Of a stretch of DNA of 10,743 nucleotides, positions 1-6,612 are shown one piece after another. Source of the stretch: Nitrospirales bacterium (lineage in GTDB: Bacteria; Nitrospirota; Nitrospiria; Nitrospirales; UBA8639); the NCBI GenBank assembly GCA_029261305.1, contig JAJDBO010000371.1, positions 1 through 10,743 of the forward strand, given 5' to 3'. The translations under genes and the position numbers were made by a program. Numbering within the stretch: the first letter of the stretch is position 1; each line of letters starts with the position of its first letter. A model generated the notes under the pieces. That model searched no databases. It was not told the DNA's origin and saw only the letters and a program-made list of their open reading frames with translations.

Positions 1-1137
1 TCTACTTGCGAGGCTCTCATGCATCATGGGGCGCGAATGGCTGAACCAGGGGAGTTTACGAAGCGAGCCTTTTTAAATGGGCGACTTGATCTAATCCAGG
101 CCGAGGCCGTGCTAGACACAATTAAAGCGACAACAGCCAGCAGCTTACGTTCTGCGCAAAGCTTATTGCGCGGGACCCTGACCAATGAAGTGGGCCTTGT
201 AAGAGAAGATTTAATTCAAGCATTGGCCCATCTCGAAGCGAGTATGGATTTTGTTGAGGAAGACATTTCGTTCATTCAGACGGAGCAGTTAGAACGTGTA
301 TTCCAGAATACTCAGACTACTCTCCAGCGGTTGATTGATACCTTTGAAGAAGGCCGGATTGTGCGAGAGGGAATTAGGGCTGCCATTATCGGCCGTCCCA
401 ATGTTGGGAAATCGAGTTTGCTGAATGCGTTGATTAAAATGGATCGTGCCATTGTTTCCCCGGTACCTGGAACTACGCGAGATGTGATTGAAGAAACCGT
501 GAATGTGGCAGGCCTTCACATGCGTGTACTTGATACGGCGGGTCTCCGACAAACTGAAGACTATATTGAGGAAGAAGGGATGCGGCGGACGCGAGAGGCA
601 GCGGCGGACGTTGATCTTATCTTGCTTCTTATTGATGGCTCGGTGGAATTGACCGATGAAGATCGATCATTATTCCAGGATCATGCGAAAGACCGTTGCC
701 TAGTTGTTATCAACAAGAGTGATCTGCCCTCCAAGGTTGAATCTAGAGAAATTTTTGAGATTGCGCCGTGGCTAGAAAAATTTTCTCAGACTGATTCGAA
801 TAAACCAATTGATGGGGAAGATCCCTTTGTCAGGATCTCCGCAAAAAATGAGTTGGGGCTAGAGGGCTTAAAAGACACCATTCGATCATGGTTCCTAAAA
901 AGCGATTTCGAGCCTGGGCACACGCCGATGGTGACGCGGCTTCGACATAAGACGGCCCTCATTCAAGCACGAGATGCTATTCAGCAGGCTCAAGCATCTA
1001 TTGAGGCCGGAATGGATGGAGAATGCATTGCGTTGGATATGCGCGGTGCTCTAGACTCTCTTGGTGAAATCACTGGTGAGGTGAGTACGGAAGATATTTT
1101 GGATCGCATATTTCGAGATTTTTGCATTGGAAAGTAG
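1..1137 (+). CDS. mnmE: tRNA modification GTPase MnmE (5'-truncated by window edge)
   Basis: MnmE (TrmE) works with MnmG to install the aminomethyl or carboxymethylaminomethyl group at C5 of U34 in certain tRNAs. The reading frame is open from base 1, so the true start lies upstream; the ATG at 19 is internal, because the preceding codons (STCEAL) continue the family's N-terminal domain into the conserved MAEPGEFTKRAFLNGRLDL block. The GTPase domain shows G1 GRPNVGKSS (391-417), the G2 region PGTTRD (466-483), G3 DTAG (532-543), G4 NKSD (712-723) and a G5-like SAK just after 835. The protein ends in FCIGK (Cys codon 1123-1125), the family's conserved C-terminal Cys motif. The visible part is 378 codons, so roughly 80-90 N-terminal residues are missing compared with the usual ~455. 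The G4-G5 interval looks slightly longer than in E. coli MnmE. mnmG follows after 24 nt, its functional partner. Confidence 0.97.
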   Translation, partial: STCEALMHHGARMAEPGEFTKRAFLNGRLDLIQAEAVLDTIKATTASSLRSAQSLLRGTLTNEVGLVREDLIQALAHLEASMDFVEEDISFIQTEQLERVFQNTQTTLQRLIDTFEEGRIVREGIRAAIIGRPNVGKSSLLNALIKMDRAIVSPVPGTTRDVIEETVNVAGLHMRVLDTAGLRQTEDYIEEEGMRRTREAAADVDLILLLIDGSVELTDEDRSLFQDHAKDRCLVVINKSDLPSKVESREIFEIAPWLEKFSQTDSNKPIDGEDPFVRISAKNELGLEGLKDTIRSWFLKSDFEPGHTPMVTRLRHKTALIQARDAIQQAQASIEAGMDGECIALDMRGALDSLGEITGEVSTEDILDRIFRDFCIGK

Positions 1138-1161
1138 ATTTAGCTAAGAAATTAAACGTAT

Positions 1162-3045
1162 ATGGCATTGGAGCGAGACATTATTGTTATTGGTGGAGGT
1201 CATGCTGGTTGCGAGGCTGCACTGGCGGGGGCTCGAATGGGGTGTCGAGTTGTGCTTCTCACGATCGACGAAACCAAGATCGCCCAGATGCCGTGTAATC
1301 CTGCTGTTGGGGGAATTGCAAAAGGACACCTAGTCAAGGAAATCGATGCTCTCGGTGGTGAAATCGGACACAATACTGATAAAGCGGGAATTCAATTTCG
1401 TACCCTTAACACCAGTAAGGGGCCAGCAGTGCGTGCTACGAGAGTCCAATGTGATAAGGCGTTGTATCGAGCAGCCATGCAGGACACTCTTCGAGCACAA
1501 CCCGGTTTGGAAATTGTCGGAGGGACCGCACTACAAATTTTAACCAGAGGCGATGAGGTCACGGGCGTGGTCACCAATAGCGGCGAAACGATTCATGCCC
1601 GGGCCATTGTCATTACTTCAGGAACCTTTCTCAAAGGGTTAATGCATATTGGCCTCAACCAACTTCCTGGCGGACGAGCGGGAGAATCTCCAGCAGAACA
1701 CCTTTCTGATTGCATGAGGGATTTTGGATTTGAGGTGGGACGATTAAAAACAGGAACTCCCCCAAGAGTGGACCGAGATACCATAAATTTTGATGTTATG
1801 CAGGTTCAGCCAGGCGATATTCCGCCCCGACCATTTTCTTCTCGAACTCAAAACATTTCCAATCCTCAAATCTGCTGTCATCTAACAACCACGACCCAGG
1901 AAACTCACGATATTATTCGTCAAAATTTGGATCGGTCCCCCATGTATTCCGGTGTGATTGAGGCTGTAGGTCCACGGTATTGTCCTTCAATTGAGGATAA
2001 AGTGGTCAGGTTTGCTGATAAAGTGGGCCACCAAATTTTTCTTGAACCAGAGGAATTACATTCCAATTCGTTTTATCCAAATGGTATTTCGACAAGTCTG
2101 CCAGTTGATGTGCAAGCCGCAATGTTAAAAACTATTCCCGGGCTGGAACATGCAAGAATGCTCAAGCCGGGCTATGCCATTGAGTATGATTACTTTCCCC
2201 CTCGCCAGCTTCATCCCACCCTTGAAACTAAGTTAGTCAAAGGCTTATTCCATGCAGGGCAAATTAACGGCACCTCAGGGTATGAGGAGGCAGCGGCACA
2301 AGGGTTAATTGCTGGGATTAATGCAGCCCAAAAAGTTAAAGCCCGCGAATCGTTTATTCTTGATCGATCCCAAGCCTATATTGGTGTGTTAATTGATGAT
2401 TTAATCACCAAAGATGCTAGGGAGCCTTATAGGATGTTTACATCCAGAGCAGAATATCGCCTCCTACTCCGTGAAGATAATGCTGATGCTCGGCTGATGG
2501 AAATAGGGCATGGATTAGGATTGGTCAATGAAGCGATTTATGGGCAATTTCTTCAAAAACAACATACCATTTGTGACGAAATTTCTCGACTGAACAATAC
2601 TCGACCAATTTGGAGTCATGAAACAGAGCAACGCTGGAAAACTATTGATGAGAATATACCTGATCCTGGACAAACACTTGGGAAATTACTTAGACGTCCA
2701 GAGCTATCCTATGCGCAACTGTGTGATATAGCAGGGGAATGTCCGGTCACAGATTCAATCCTTCAGGATGCCATTGAAATTTCCATAAAATATGAAGGGT
2801 ATATAAACAGACAACTGCAACATATTGAAAAATTTAAAAAACTTGAAAATAAATTCATTCCAGAAAGTTTTATTTACAATTCTATCAGTGGATTTTCAAA
2901 TGAAGTTGCTGAAAAACTGTCAAAAGTTAAGCCCGCTTCCGTAGGACAAGCGTCAAGAATCTCTGGAATTACACCTGCTGCTATTTCCCTTCTTTTGGTC
3001 TCTTTAGAAAGACATAATAGGTCACGACAACCATCTCAAGTATAG
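1162..3045 (+). CDS. mnmG: tRNA U34 carboxymethylaminomethyl modification FAD enzyme MnmG
   Basis: MnmG (GidA) is the FAD- and folate-dependent partner of MnmE; together they build the C5 side chain on wobble U34 of tRNA. The 627-residue length is typical. The N-terminal Rossmann FAD motif is GGGHAG (residues 11-16), followed by the family blocks [13 protein letters not shown] (Cys45) and [25 protein letters not shown] carries Cys274, matching the catalytic-region cysteine of E. coli MnmG (Cys277). The C-terminal tRNA/MnmE-binding domain ends with the characteristic [18 protein letters not shown]. The ATG at 1162 gives the canonical start [13 protein letters not shown]; only a weak purine stretch precedes it, so translation may be coupled to mnmE 24 nt upstream. 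The 3' end is very AT-rich: bases 2821-2880 contain 10 G/C in 60 by hand count. Confidence 0.98.
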   Translation: MALERDIIVIGGGHAGCEAALAGARMGCRVVLLTIDETKIAQMPCNPAVGGIAKGHLVKEIDALGGEIGHNTDKAGIQFRTLNTSKGPAVRATRVQCDKALYRAAMQDTLRAQPGLEIVGGTALQILTRGDEVTGVVTNSGETIHARAIVITSGTFLKGLMHIGLNQLPGGRAGESPAEHLSDCMRDFGFEVGRLKTGTPPRVDRDTINFDVMQVQPGDIPPRPFSSRTQNISNPQICCHLTTTTQETHDIIRQNLDRSPMYSGVIEAVGPRYCPSIEDKVVRFADKVGHQIFLEPEELHSNSFYPNGISTSLPVDVQAAMLKTIPGLEHARMLKPGYAIEYDYFPPRQLHPTLETKLVKGLFHAGQINGTSGYEEAAAQGLIAGINAAQKVKARESFILDRSQAYIGVLIDDLITKDAREPYRMFTSRAEYRLLLREDNADARLMEIGHGLGLVNEAIYGQFLQKQHTICDEISRLNNTRPIWSHETEQRWKTIDENIPDPGQTLGKLLRRPELSYAQLCDIAGECPVTDSILQDAIEISIKYEGYINRQLQHIEKFKKLENKFIPESFIYNSISGFSNEVAEKLSKVKPASVGQASRISGITPAAISLLLVSLERHNRSRQPSQV

Positions 3046-3080
3046 AAAATGCCTTGAATGAAATAAGACATTTTCTTCAC

Positions 3081-3100
3081 GGTAATGGTTGGCCATTGCC
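3081..3100. other. 8-bp hairpin in the mnmG-rsmG spacer
   Basis: GGTAATGG (3081-3088) pairs with CCATTGCC (3093-3100) around a TTGG loop, with one G-T wobble if transcribed. It lies 35 nt after the mnmG stop and 13 nt before parS. What follows is ATTCTCATAAAATT rather than a clean T tract, so it is at best a weak terminator. A second, looser inverted repeat, GAAAATG (3045-3051) with CATTTTC (3069-3075), starts at the last base of the mnmG stop codon. Function unknown. Confidence 0.45.
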
Positions 3101-3113
3101 ATTCTCATAAAAT

Positions 3114-3129
3114 TGTTCCACGTGGAACA
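3114..3129. promoter_or_regulatory. parS: parS centromere site 1 (ParB-binding palindrome)
   Basis: TGTTCCACGTGGAACA is a perfect 16-bp palindrome. It matches the well-known bacterial parS consensus TGTTNCACGTGAAACA, in the fully symmetric variant with C/G at the fifth and twelfth positions. It lies in the spacer upstream of rsmG and about 0.7 kb upstream of parA. ParB loads here, clamps DNA and spreads, and ParA then moves the complex during chromosome segregation. The right arm contributes a GGAA 10 nt before the rsmG ATG, which could also act as a weak ribosome-binding site. Confidence 0.93.
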
Positions 3130-3137
3130 TAAATACA

Positions 3138-3782
3138 ATGGAACAAGCAACGTTTGGCATTATAAAGCAGGAATCAGAAAGAATTGGTATAGAATTATCT
3201 GATGAGTCTATAAACCATTTTGAAACTTACCTGTGTGAATTAACGAGGTGGAATCAAAAAATTAACCTCACTGGCCATAAAGAAGAGAAATACATCATTG
3301 CGAATTTGTTTCTTGATTCCTTAGCTTTTTCAAAGTCTTTTTATGACAAGTGGCCTGAAACAGTTCTGGATATTGGAAGTGGTGCGGGCTTTCCTGGATT
3401 ACCTTTAAAAATTTTGGATTCTAAAATTTCTCTCACCATGTTGGAACCAAATTTGAAAAAGGTTTCCTTTCTGCACCATATAATCGGGACATTGTCATTT
3501 TCCAGGGTAAAGGTTGAGCCAACACGGATTGAGGATGCTAGCAATTTCTCACAATTCGAAAAGTATTTTGATTGCATAGTTTTAAAAGCGTTGAGATTCG
3601 ACGTATGTTTGCCTTATGTTAGGGCGTTGTTAAGTGATACTGGTATAGTGGTATTGAGTCGATCACCAAAAACTCAAAACCTCACAAATTTTTCAGGATT
3701 TACGATACAAAAAGAAATTTTCTATCAATTGCCATTTGGGTATGGGGAGCGTAGTTTAGTTGTTCTCTGTCCGACAGATTAA
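3138..3782 (+). CDS. rsmG: 16S rRNA (guanine-N7) methyltransferase RsmG
   Basis: RsmG (GidB) uses S-adenosylmethionine to methylate N7 of G527 (E. coli numbering) in the 530 loop of 16S rRNA; loss in other bacteria gives low-level streptomycin resistance. The 214-residue length is normal. The N-terminal family signature WNQKINLTG lies at residues 38-46, and SAM-binding motif I, VLDIGSGAGFPGLPL, at about 76-90. The ATG at 3138 is the only sensible start; there is no strong Shine-Dalgarno sequence. The gene sits between two identical parS sites, a position common in origin-proximal gid-par clusters. It is clearly AT-richer than the flanking genes: bases 3181-3360 have 59 G/C in 180 (33%) by hand count, against about 56% in two sampled 60-base stretches of atpA. 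This need not mean transfer, because the gene order is conserved. Confidence 0.96.
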   Translation: MEQATFGIIKQESERIGIELSDESINHFETYLCELTRWNQKINLTGHKEEKYIIANLFLDSLAFSKSFYDKWPETVLDIGSGAGFPGLPLKILDSKISLTMLEPNLKKVSFLHHIIGTLSFSRVKVEPTRIEDASNFSQFEKYFDCIVLKALRFDVCLPYVRALLSDTGIVVLSRSPKTQNLTNFSGFTIQKEIFYQLPFGYGERSLVVLCPTD

Positions 3783-3789
3783 TAATCTT

Positions 3790-3805
3790 TGTTCCACGTG
3801 GAACA
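3790..3805. promoter_or_regulatory. parS: parS centromere site 2
   Basis: This is a second perfect TGTTCCACGTGGAACA palindrome, identical over all 16 bases to the site at 3114-3129 and 676 bp from it. It begins 7 nt after the rsmG stop and lies 37 nt before the parA ATG. The sequences outside the 16-mer differ between the two copies, apart from a shared T at the left edge, so this is not a larger duplicated segment. Its position directly upstream of parA means ParB loading here could also affect parAB transcription; that is inference. Confidence 0.94.
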
Positions 3806-3842
3806 ATCACTGGGGAATATTTAGAAAAGCGCAATTATTTCA

Positions 3843-4613
3843 ATGGGAAAGGTCATCGCTGTAGCAAATCAAAAAGGTGGGGTTGGAAAAACCACCACTT
3901 CTGTAAATGTTGCTGCTGCACTGGCTATTTCACATAAATCGGTGTTGCTCATTGACCTTGATCCGCAAGCTAATGCAACCAGCGGTCTTGGAATAGATGA
4001 TCCTAGTGTCGTCATATATGATTGTTTGATTAAAAAAACACCATCTAAAGAAGCTATTGTCGAAACACAAGTACCTGGCTTAGACCTTCTTCCCTCAGGG
4101 TCTGACCTTGCCGGGGCAGAAGTTGAACTGGCTGATATACAGGATAGAGAATATGTGCTTCGCAAAGTCCTGGATGAAATAAAAAATCAATACGATTTCA
4201 TATTTTTAGATTGTCCTCCAGCGTTGGGCTTGATAACCGTAAATGCTCTAACAGCTGCGCAATCCGTCTTGATCCCTGTCCAGTGCGAATATTACGCTAT
4301 GGAAGGATTAGGAAGATTGATTACGAACATTGATAGGGTCCGTGATTCTTTCAACCCTCAGTTAGAGCTTGAGGGTATTTTGTTAACAATGTGGGATGCC
4401 AGATTGAGCCTTTCAAAACAGGTGTCTGAAGAAGTCCGAAAGTTTTTCGGGCAACGGGTTTATCAATCGATGATTCCTCGCAATGTCTCATTGGCAGAGG
4501 CGCCAAGTTATGGCAGGCCTGGACTGCTATATAATGCGGCTTCCTCTGGTTCAAAAGCCTATATCGAAGTGTCAAAGGAGTTGTTGGTAAATGGAGAAAA
4601 AGGCCTTAGGTAA
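3843..4613 (+). CDS. parA: Chromosome-partitioning ATPase ParA (Soj type)
   Basis: ParA is a deviant Walker-A ATPase that binds nucleoid DNA as an ATP dimer and is released by ParB, driving origin segregation. The 256-residue length fits small chromosomal ParA/Soj without an N-terminal HTH domain. The deviant Walker A KGGVGKTT spans residues 11-18, with signature Lys11 and Lys16. The second motif IDLDPQANATSGLG lies at 37-50, and the Walker B-like FLDCPPALG at about 121-129. The PVQCEYYAMEGL block is typical of Soj rather than MinD, and there is no C-terminal amphipathic MinD tail. The ATG at 3843 gives the family's standard MGKVIAVANQKGG start, although the Shine-Dalgarno sequence is poor. 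Its last 23 nt overlap parB, implying co-transcription and translational coupling. A parS site lies 37 nt upstream. Confidence 0.97.
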   Translation: MGKVIAVANQKGGVGKTTTSVNVAAALAISHKSVLLIDLDPQANATSGLGIDDPSVVIYDCLIKKTPSKEAIVETQVPGLDLLPSGSDLAGAEVELADIQDREYVLRKVLDEIKNQYDFIFLDCPPALGLITVNALTAAQSVLIPVQCEYYAMEGLGRLITNIDRVRDSFNPQLELEGILLTMWDARLSLSKQVSEEVRKFFGQRVYQSMIPRNVSLAEAPSYGRPGLLYNAASSGSKAYIEVSKELLVNGEKGLR

Positions 4614-5451
4614 AGGGCTTGGAGCATTATTGCCTGGTCATGATCCCCGTTCGTCGGGGGCAGACCAAGTGGTGCAATTGGTTCCCATAACCCAGATTTT
4701 GCCAAACCAATATCAGCCTCGTAAAAGATTTTCTGAGGAAGAGTTGGACAGTTTGGCTGAATCCATTCGACAAAATGGAATTCTACAACCCATTTTAGTA
4801 CGGAGAAAAGGTGATGGGATCTATGAACTGATTGCCGGAGAACGACGATTTCGAGCTGCGAAATTGGCAAATCTTTCAACGGTCCCTGTCATTATCCGAA
4901 ATTCCAAGGATGAGGAGTCTACGATATTAGCCCTAGTGGAAAATATCCAGAGAAAAGATTTAAATCCCATGGAAGAGGCTAAGTCATACACACAACTAAT
5001 TGAAGATTTTGGATTGACCCAGGAAATGGTTGCCGAGCGTGTGGGCCGAGAACGTTCCTCAGTTGCGAATATTTTGAGACTGGTAAGTTTACCTAAAGAG
5101 ATACAACTTTTCATTGAAAATGAACAATTAAGTCTTGGGCATGCCAAAGTCATTTTGGGTATTCAAAATCCACAGACAAAAATTGCGGTGGCTAACAAAA
5201 TTATTCGTAATCAACTTTCCGTCCGTGCAGTAGAGCTGATGATAAGCAACGGTCAGGCAGGGCTAAAAAAGCAGGCAAAGAAAACGTTGAAATCAATGTC
5301 CCAAAATCGCTTTGCGAATGTCGAAGAACAGCTTCGAAAACATTTAGGAACGAAGGTGGCCATTCGCTCAAAGAAACGTGGTGGAGAGTTGACAGTGACG
5401 TATTATTCAGACGAGGATCTCACACGTATTTCGGACGTGATTTTATCATGA
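4591..5451 (+). CDS. parB: Chromosome-partitioning protein ParB (CTP-dependent clamp)
   Basis: ParB is the CTPase DNA clamp that loads at parS. Its 286 residues show the full architecture. The basic N-terminal peptide KKALGKGLGALLP (3-15) is the ParA-stimulating segment in this family. The CTP-binding fold includes PNQYQPR (38-44), GERRFRAA (83-90) and ENIQRKDLNPMEEA (117-130). The helix-turn-helix region TQEMVAERVGRERSSVANILRL (143-164) recognises parS, and a C-terminal dimerisation region follows. The ATG at 4591 is supported by AAAGGAG at 4574-4580 (10 nt spacing) and by the canonical N terminus. The start lies inside parA, with 23 nt shared in another frame. Cognate parS sites are present at 3114 and 3790, so the parABS system is complete within about 2.3 kb. 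Confidence 0.97.
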   Translation: MEKKALGKGLGALLPGHDPRSSGADQVVQLVPITQILPNQYQPRKRFSEEELDSLAESIRQNGILQPILVRRKGDGIYELIAGERRFRAAKLANLSTVPVIIRNSKDEESTILALVENIQRKDLNPMEEAKSYTQLIEDFGLTQEMVAERVGRERSSVANILRLVSLPKEIQLFIENEQLSLGHAKVILGIQNPQTKIAVANKIIRNQLSVRAVELMISNGQAGLKKQAKKTLKSMSQNRFANVEEQLRKHLGTKVAIRSKKRGGELTVTYYSDEDLTRISDVILS

Positions 5452-5494
5452 AAATTGCGTAGGCTATGCAGAGTAGAGTAAGTAATTTGTTTTC

Positions 5495-5520
5495 GGATCT
5501 GAAAAGATTCCAATTTTTTT
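5495..5520 (+). terminator. Candidate weak intrinsic terminator after parB
   Basis: GGATCT (5495-5500) pairs with AGATTCC (5505-5511) around a GAAA loop, with one bulged T in the right arm. Two A and then seven T (5514-5520) follow. It starts 43 nt after the parB stop, in the only sizeable gap between parB and the bactofilins. The stem is short and bulged, so termination would probably be partial. I see no convincing sigma70 promoter between it and the bactofilin gene, so some readthrough seems necessary. Confidence 0.4.
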
Positions 5521-5539
5521 CAAACCATCCAAGGAGGGG

Positions 5540-5555
5540 CTTCCATGTTTGGAAG
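5540..5555 (+). promoter_or_regulatory. Hairpin spanning the start codon of the first bactofilin
   Basis: CTTCCA (5540-5545) is perfectly complementary to TGGAAG (5550-5555) around a TGTT loop, so the ATG at 5545-5547 sits at the stem-loop boundary. The very strong Shine-Dalgarno AAGGAGG (5531-5537, 7 nt before the ATG) stays outside the stem. A 6-bp stem is modest; whether it tunes initiation is inference. Confidence 0.4.
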
Positions 5556-6024
5556 AAATAGTGACACAGAAAATAATTCGGGGACATCAACAGGGTATTC
5601 TTCGTCGGAGGCAAAGCGGGGTCAATCGGGCCATGATGGAGTGTTCAATCAGAGCCATGATGTCAGCGCGTTTGTTGGAGAAGGCGTCGAATTTAAAGGT
5701 GTTATCAATTACCAGGGCACCGTTCGCATCGATGGACAATTAGAAGGGGAAATCCACACCTCGGGCGTTCTTATCGTCGGTCAAGGCGCCGTGATTGATG
5801 CCAAGGTGGAGGCAGGGACAATCATCTGTCAGGGCAAAATCATTGGCGATATTATTGCCAGGGAAAAAATCCAACTGATGTCGCCAGCGGTATTAAATGG
5901 ATCTGTGAAAACTCCCTCTCTGTCGATGGAGGAAGGAGTGTTGTTTAACGGAACATGTGAAATGGGTCCAGTGGGAACGAAAAGTTCAAGTTATAGCAAG
6001 AGTGATAGTTTGAAAGCCGTTTAA
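5545..6024 (+). CDS. Bactofilin (polymer-forming cytoskeletal protein), copy 1
   Basis: Bactofilins (DUF583/PF04519) assemble without nucleotide into filaments from a right-handed beta-helix core and scaffold proteins at defined membrane sites. The 159 residues divide into an N-terminal tail of about 40 residues rich in Ser, Gly and Asn, a core at about 41-140 (FVGEGVEFKG...GTVRIDGQLEGEI...SMEEGVLFNGTCEMG) with the regular short beta-turn repeats of the family, and a Ser/Lys-rich tail. The first residues, MFGRN, resemble the MF-type N-terminal membrane-targeting peptide described for some bactofilins; this is a resemblance only. The ATG at 5545 is fixed by AAGGAGG at 5531-5537. It lies 93 nt downstream of parB and 125 nt upstream of a paralogue, suggesting a possible link to the ParABS system, as bactofilins have in Myxococcus xanthus. 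Confidence 0.93.
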   Translation: MFGRNSDTENNSGTSTGYSSSEAKRGQSGHDGVFNQSHDVSAFVGEGVEFKGVINYQGTVRIDGQLEGEIHTSGVLIVGQGAVIDAKVEAGTIICQGKIIGDIIAREKIQLMSPAVLNGSVKTPSLSMEEGVLFNGTCEMGPVGTKSSSYSKSDSLKAV

Positions 6025-6116
6025 CGCATTGTGTATCCAAGTACTGGATCATGACGACAAAAGACGGACCACAAAGTTTTTTATATTCAGTTGAAGCAAG
6101 CAGCTCCTAGCGCGGA

Positions 6117-6144
6117 CCTTTACCATTAGTAAAGGCTGAGGAGG
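6117..6144 (+). promoter_or_regulatory. Hairpin plus strong Shine-Dalgarno before the second bactofilin
   Basis: CCTTTAC (6117-6123) and GTAAAGG (6129-6135) form a perfect 7-bp stem with a CATTA loop. Two bases later comes GAGGAGG (6138-6144), a strong ribosome-binding site 5 nt before the ATG at 6150. No T tract follows, so it is not a terminator. It could stabilise a transcript end or modulate ribosome access; neither is shown. Earlier in the spacer a 5-bp inverted repeat, ATCCA/TGGAT (6035-6039/6045-6049), is too small to interpret. Confidence 0.45.
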
Positions 6145-6149
6145 CATTC

Positions 6150-6605
6150 ATGTGGGGCGATAAAGAAGAGAAAAAAAAGGAAACAATCTTTGAAGAGGAT
6201 CATTATACCTTCCTCGGGAGAGGTGTGGACTTTAAAGGCAAAGCCAATTTCGACGGAACGGTGCGTGTTGATGGTCACTTCGAAGGTGAGATCACTACTG
6301 CAGATACGTTGATTATTGGAGAGCATGCTGTGATCAAAGGGACGATCACGGGTGGAGTGATCGTGTCTGGTGGAAAAGTCGAGGGCAACATCACAGCATC
6401 TAAAAAAGTTCAACTTCTCAAACCTGCTGTCTTGATCGGGGACGTCAATTCTCCATCATTCTCCATGGAAGAAGGGGTGTTATTCCAGGGAGTTTGCGAC
6501 ATGGGAATCACCCAACTTGAAGATTTACAAACGGCAGGTCCCATCGAAAATGTGCATGACCTCAATGCCCACCGAGATCACAAACTGCGTTCTCAGGAAG
6601 CCTAA
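6150..6605 (+). CDS. Bactofilin (polymer-forming cytoskeletal protein), copy 2
   Basis: This is a second bactofilin of 151 residues. Its core (about 20-119, FLGRGVDFKG...GTVRVDGHFEGEI...SMEEGVLFQGVCDMG) aligns without gaps to the core of the gene at 5545, with about 55 of 99 positions identical by hand alignment. The two are therefore clear paralogues that have diverged, probably with distinct roles or as a hetero-polymer pair. The tails differ strongly: this one has a short, highly charged N terminus (MWGDKEEKKKETIFEED) and a His/Glu/Asp-containing C-terminal tail of about 32 residues, against the Ser/Gly-rich tails of the first. GAGGAGG 5 nt before the ATG supports the start. mnmA begins 8 nt after the stop, so the two are probably co-transcribed. 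Confidence 0.93.
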   Translation: MWGDKEEKKKETIFEEDHYTFLGRGVDFKGKANFDGTVRVDGHFEGEITTADTLIIGEHAVIKGTITGGVIVSGGKVEGNITASKKVQLLKPAVLIGDVNSPSFSMEEGVLFQGVCDMGITQLEDLQTAGPIENVHDLNAHRDHKLRSQEA

Positions 6606-6612
6606 TACTATT

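Noticed and set aside
3134..3139. TACAAT resembling a -10 box before rsmG
   Set aside because: It overlaps the rsmG start codon, so a transcript from it would lack the start, and the possible TTGTTC -35 inside parS gives only a 15-nt spacer.
6082..6087. TATATT resembling a -10 box upstream of the second bactofilin
   Set aside because: No acceptable -35 lies 16-18 nt upstream (the sequence there is A-rich), so a promoter is not supported.
5545..6605. Bactofilin pair as a recent tandem duplication
   Set aside because: Core identity is only about 55% and tails are unrelated, so the duplication is old; no long nucleotide repeat is visible.
6517..6612. In-frame upstream extension of mnmA starting at ATG 6517
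   Set aside because: It adds 32 residues unlike any MnmA, lies wholly over the end of the bactofilin gene in another frame, and the ATG at 6613 gives the standard short N terminus.
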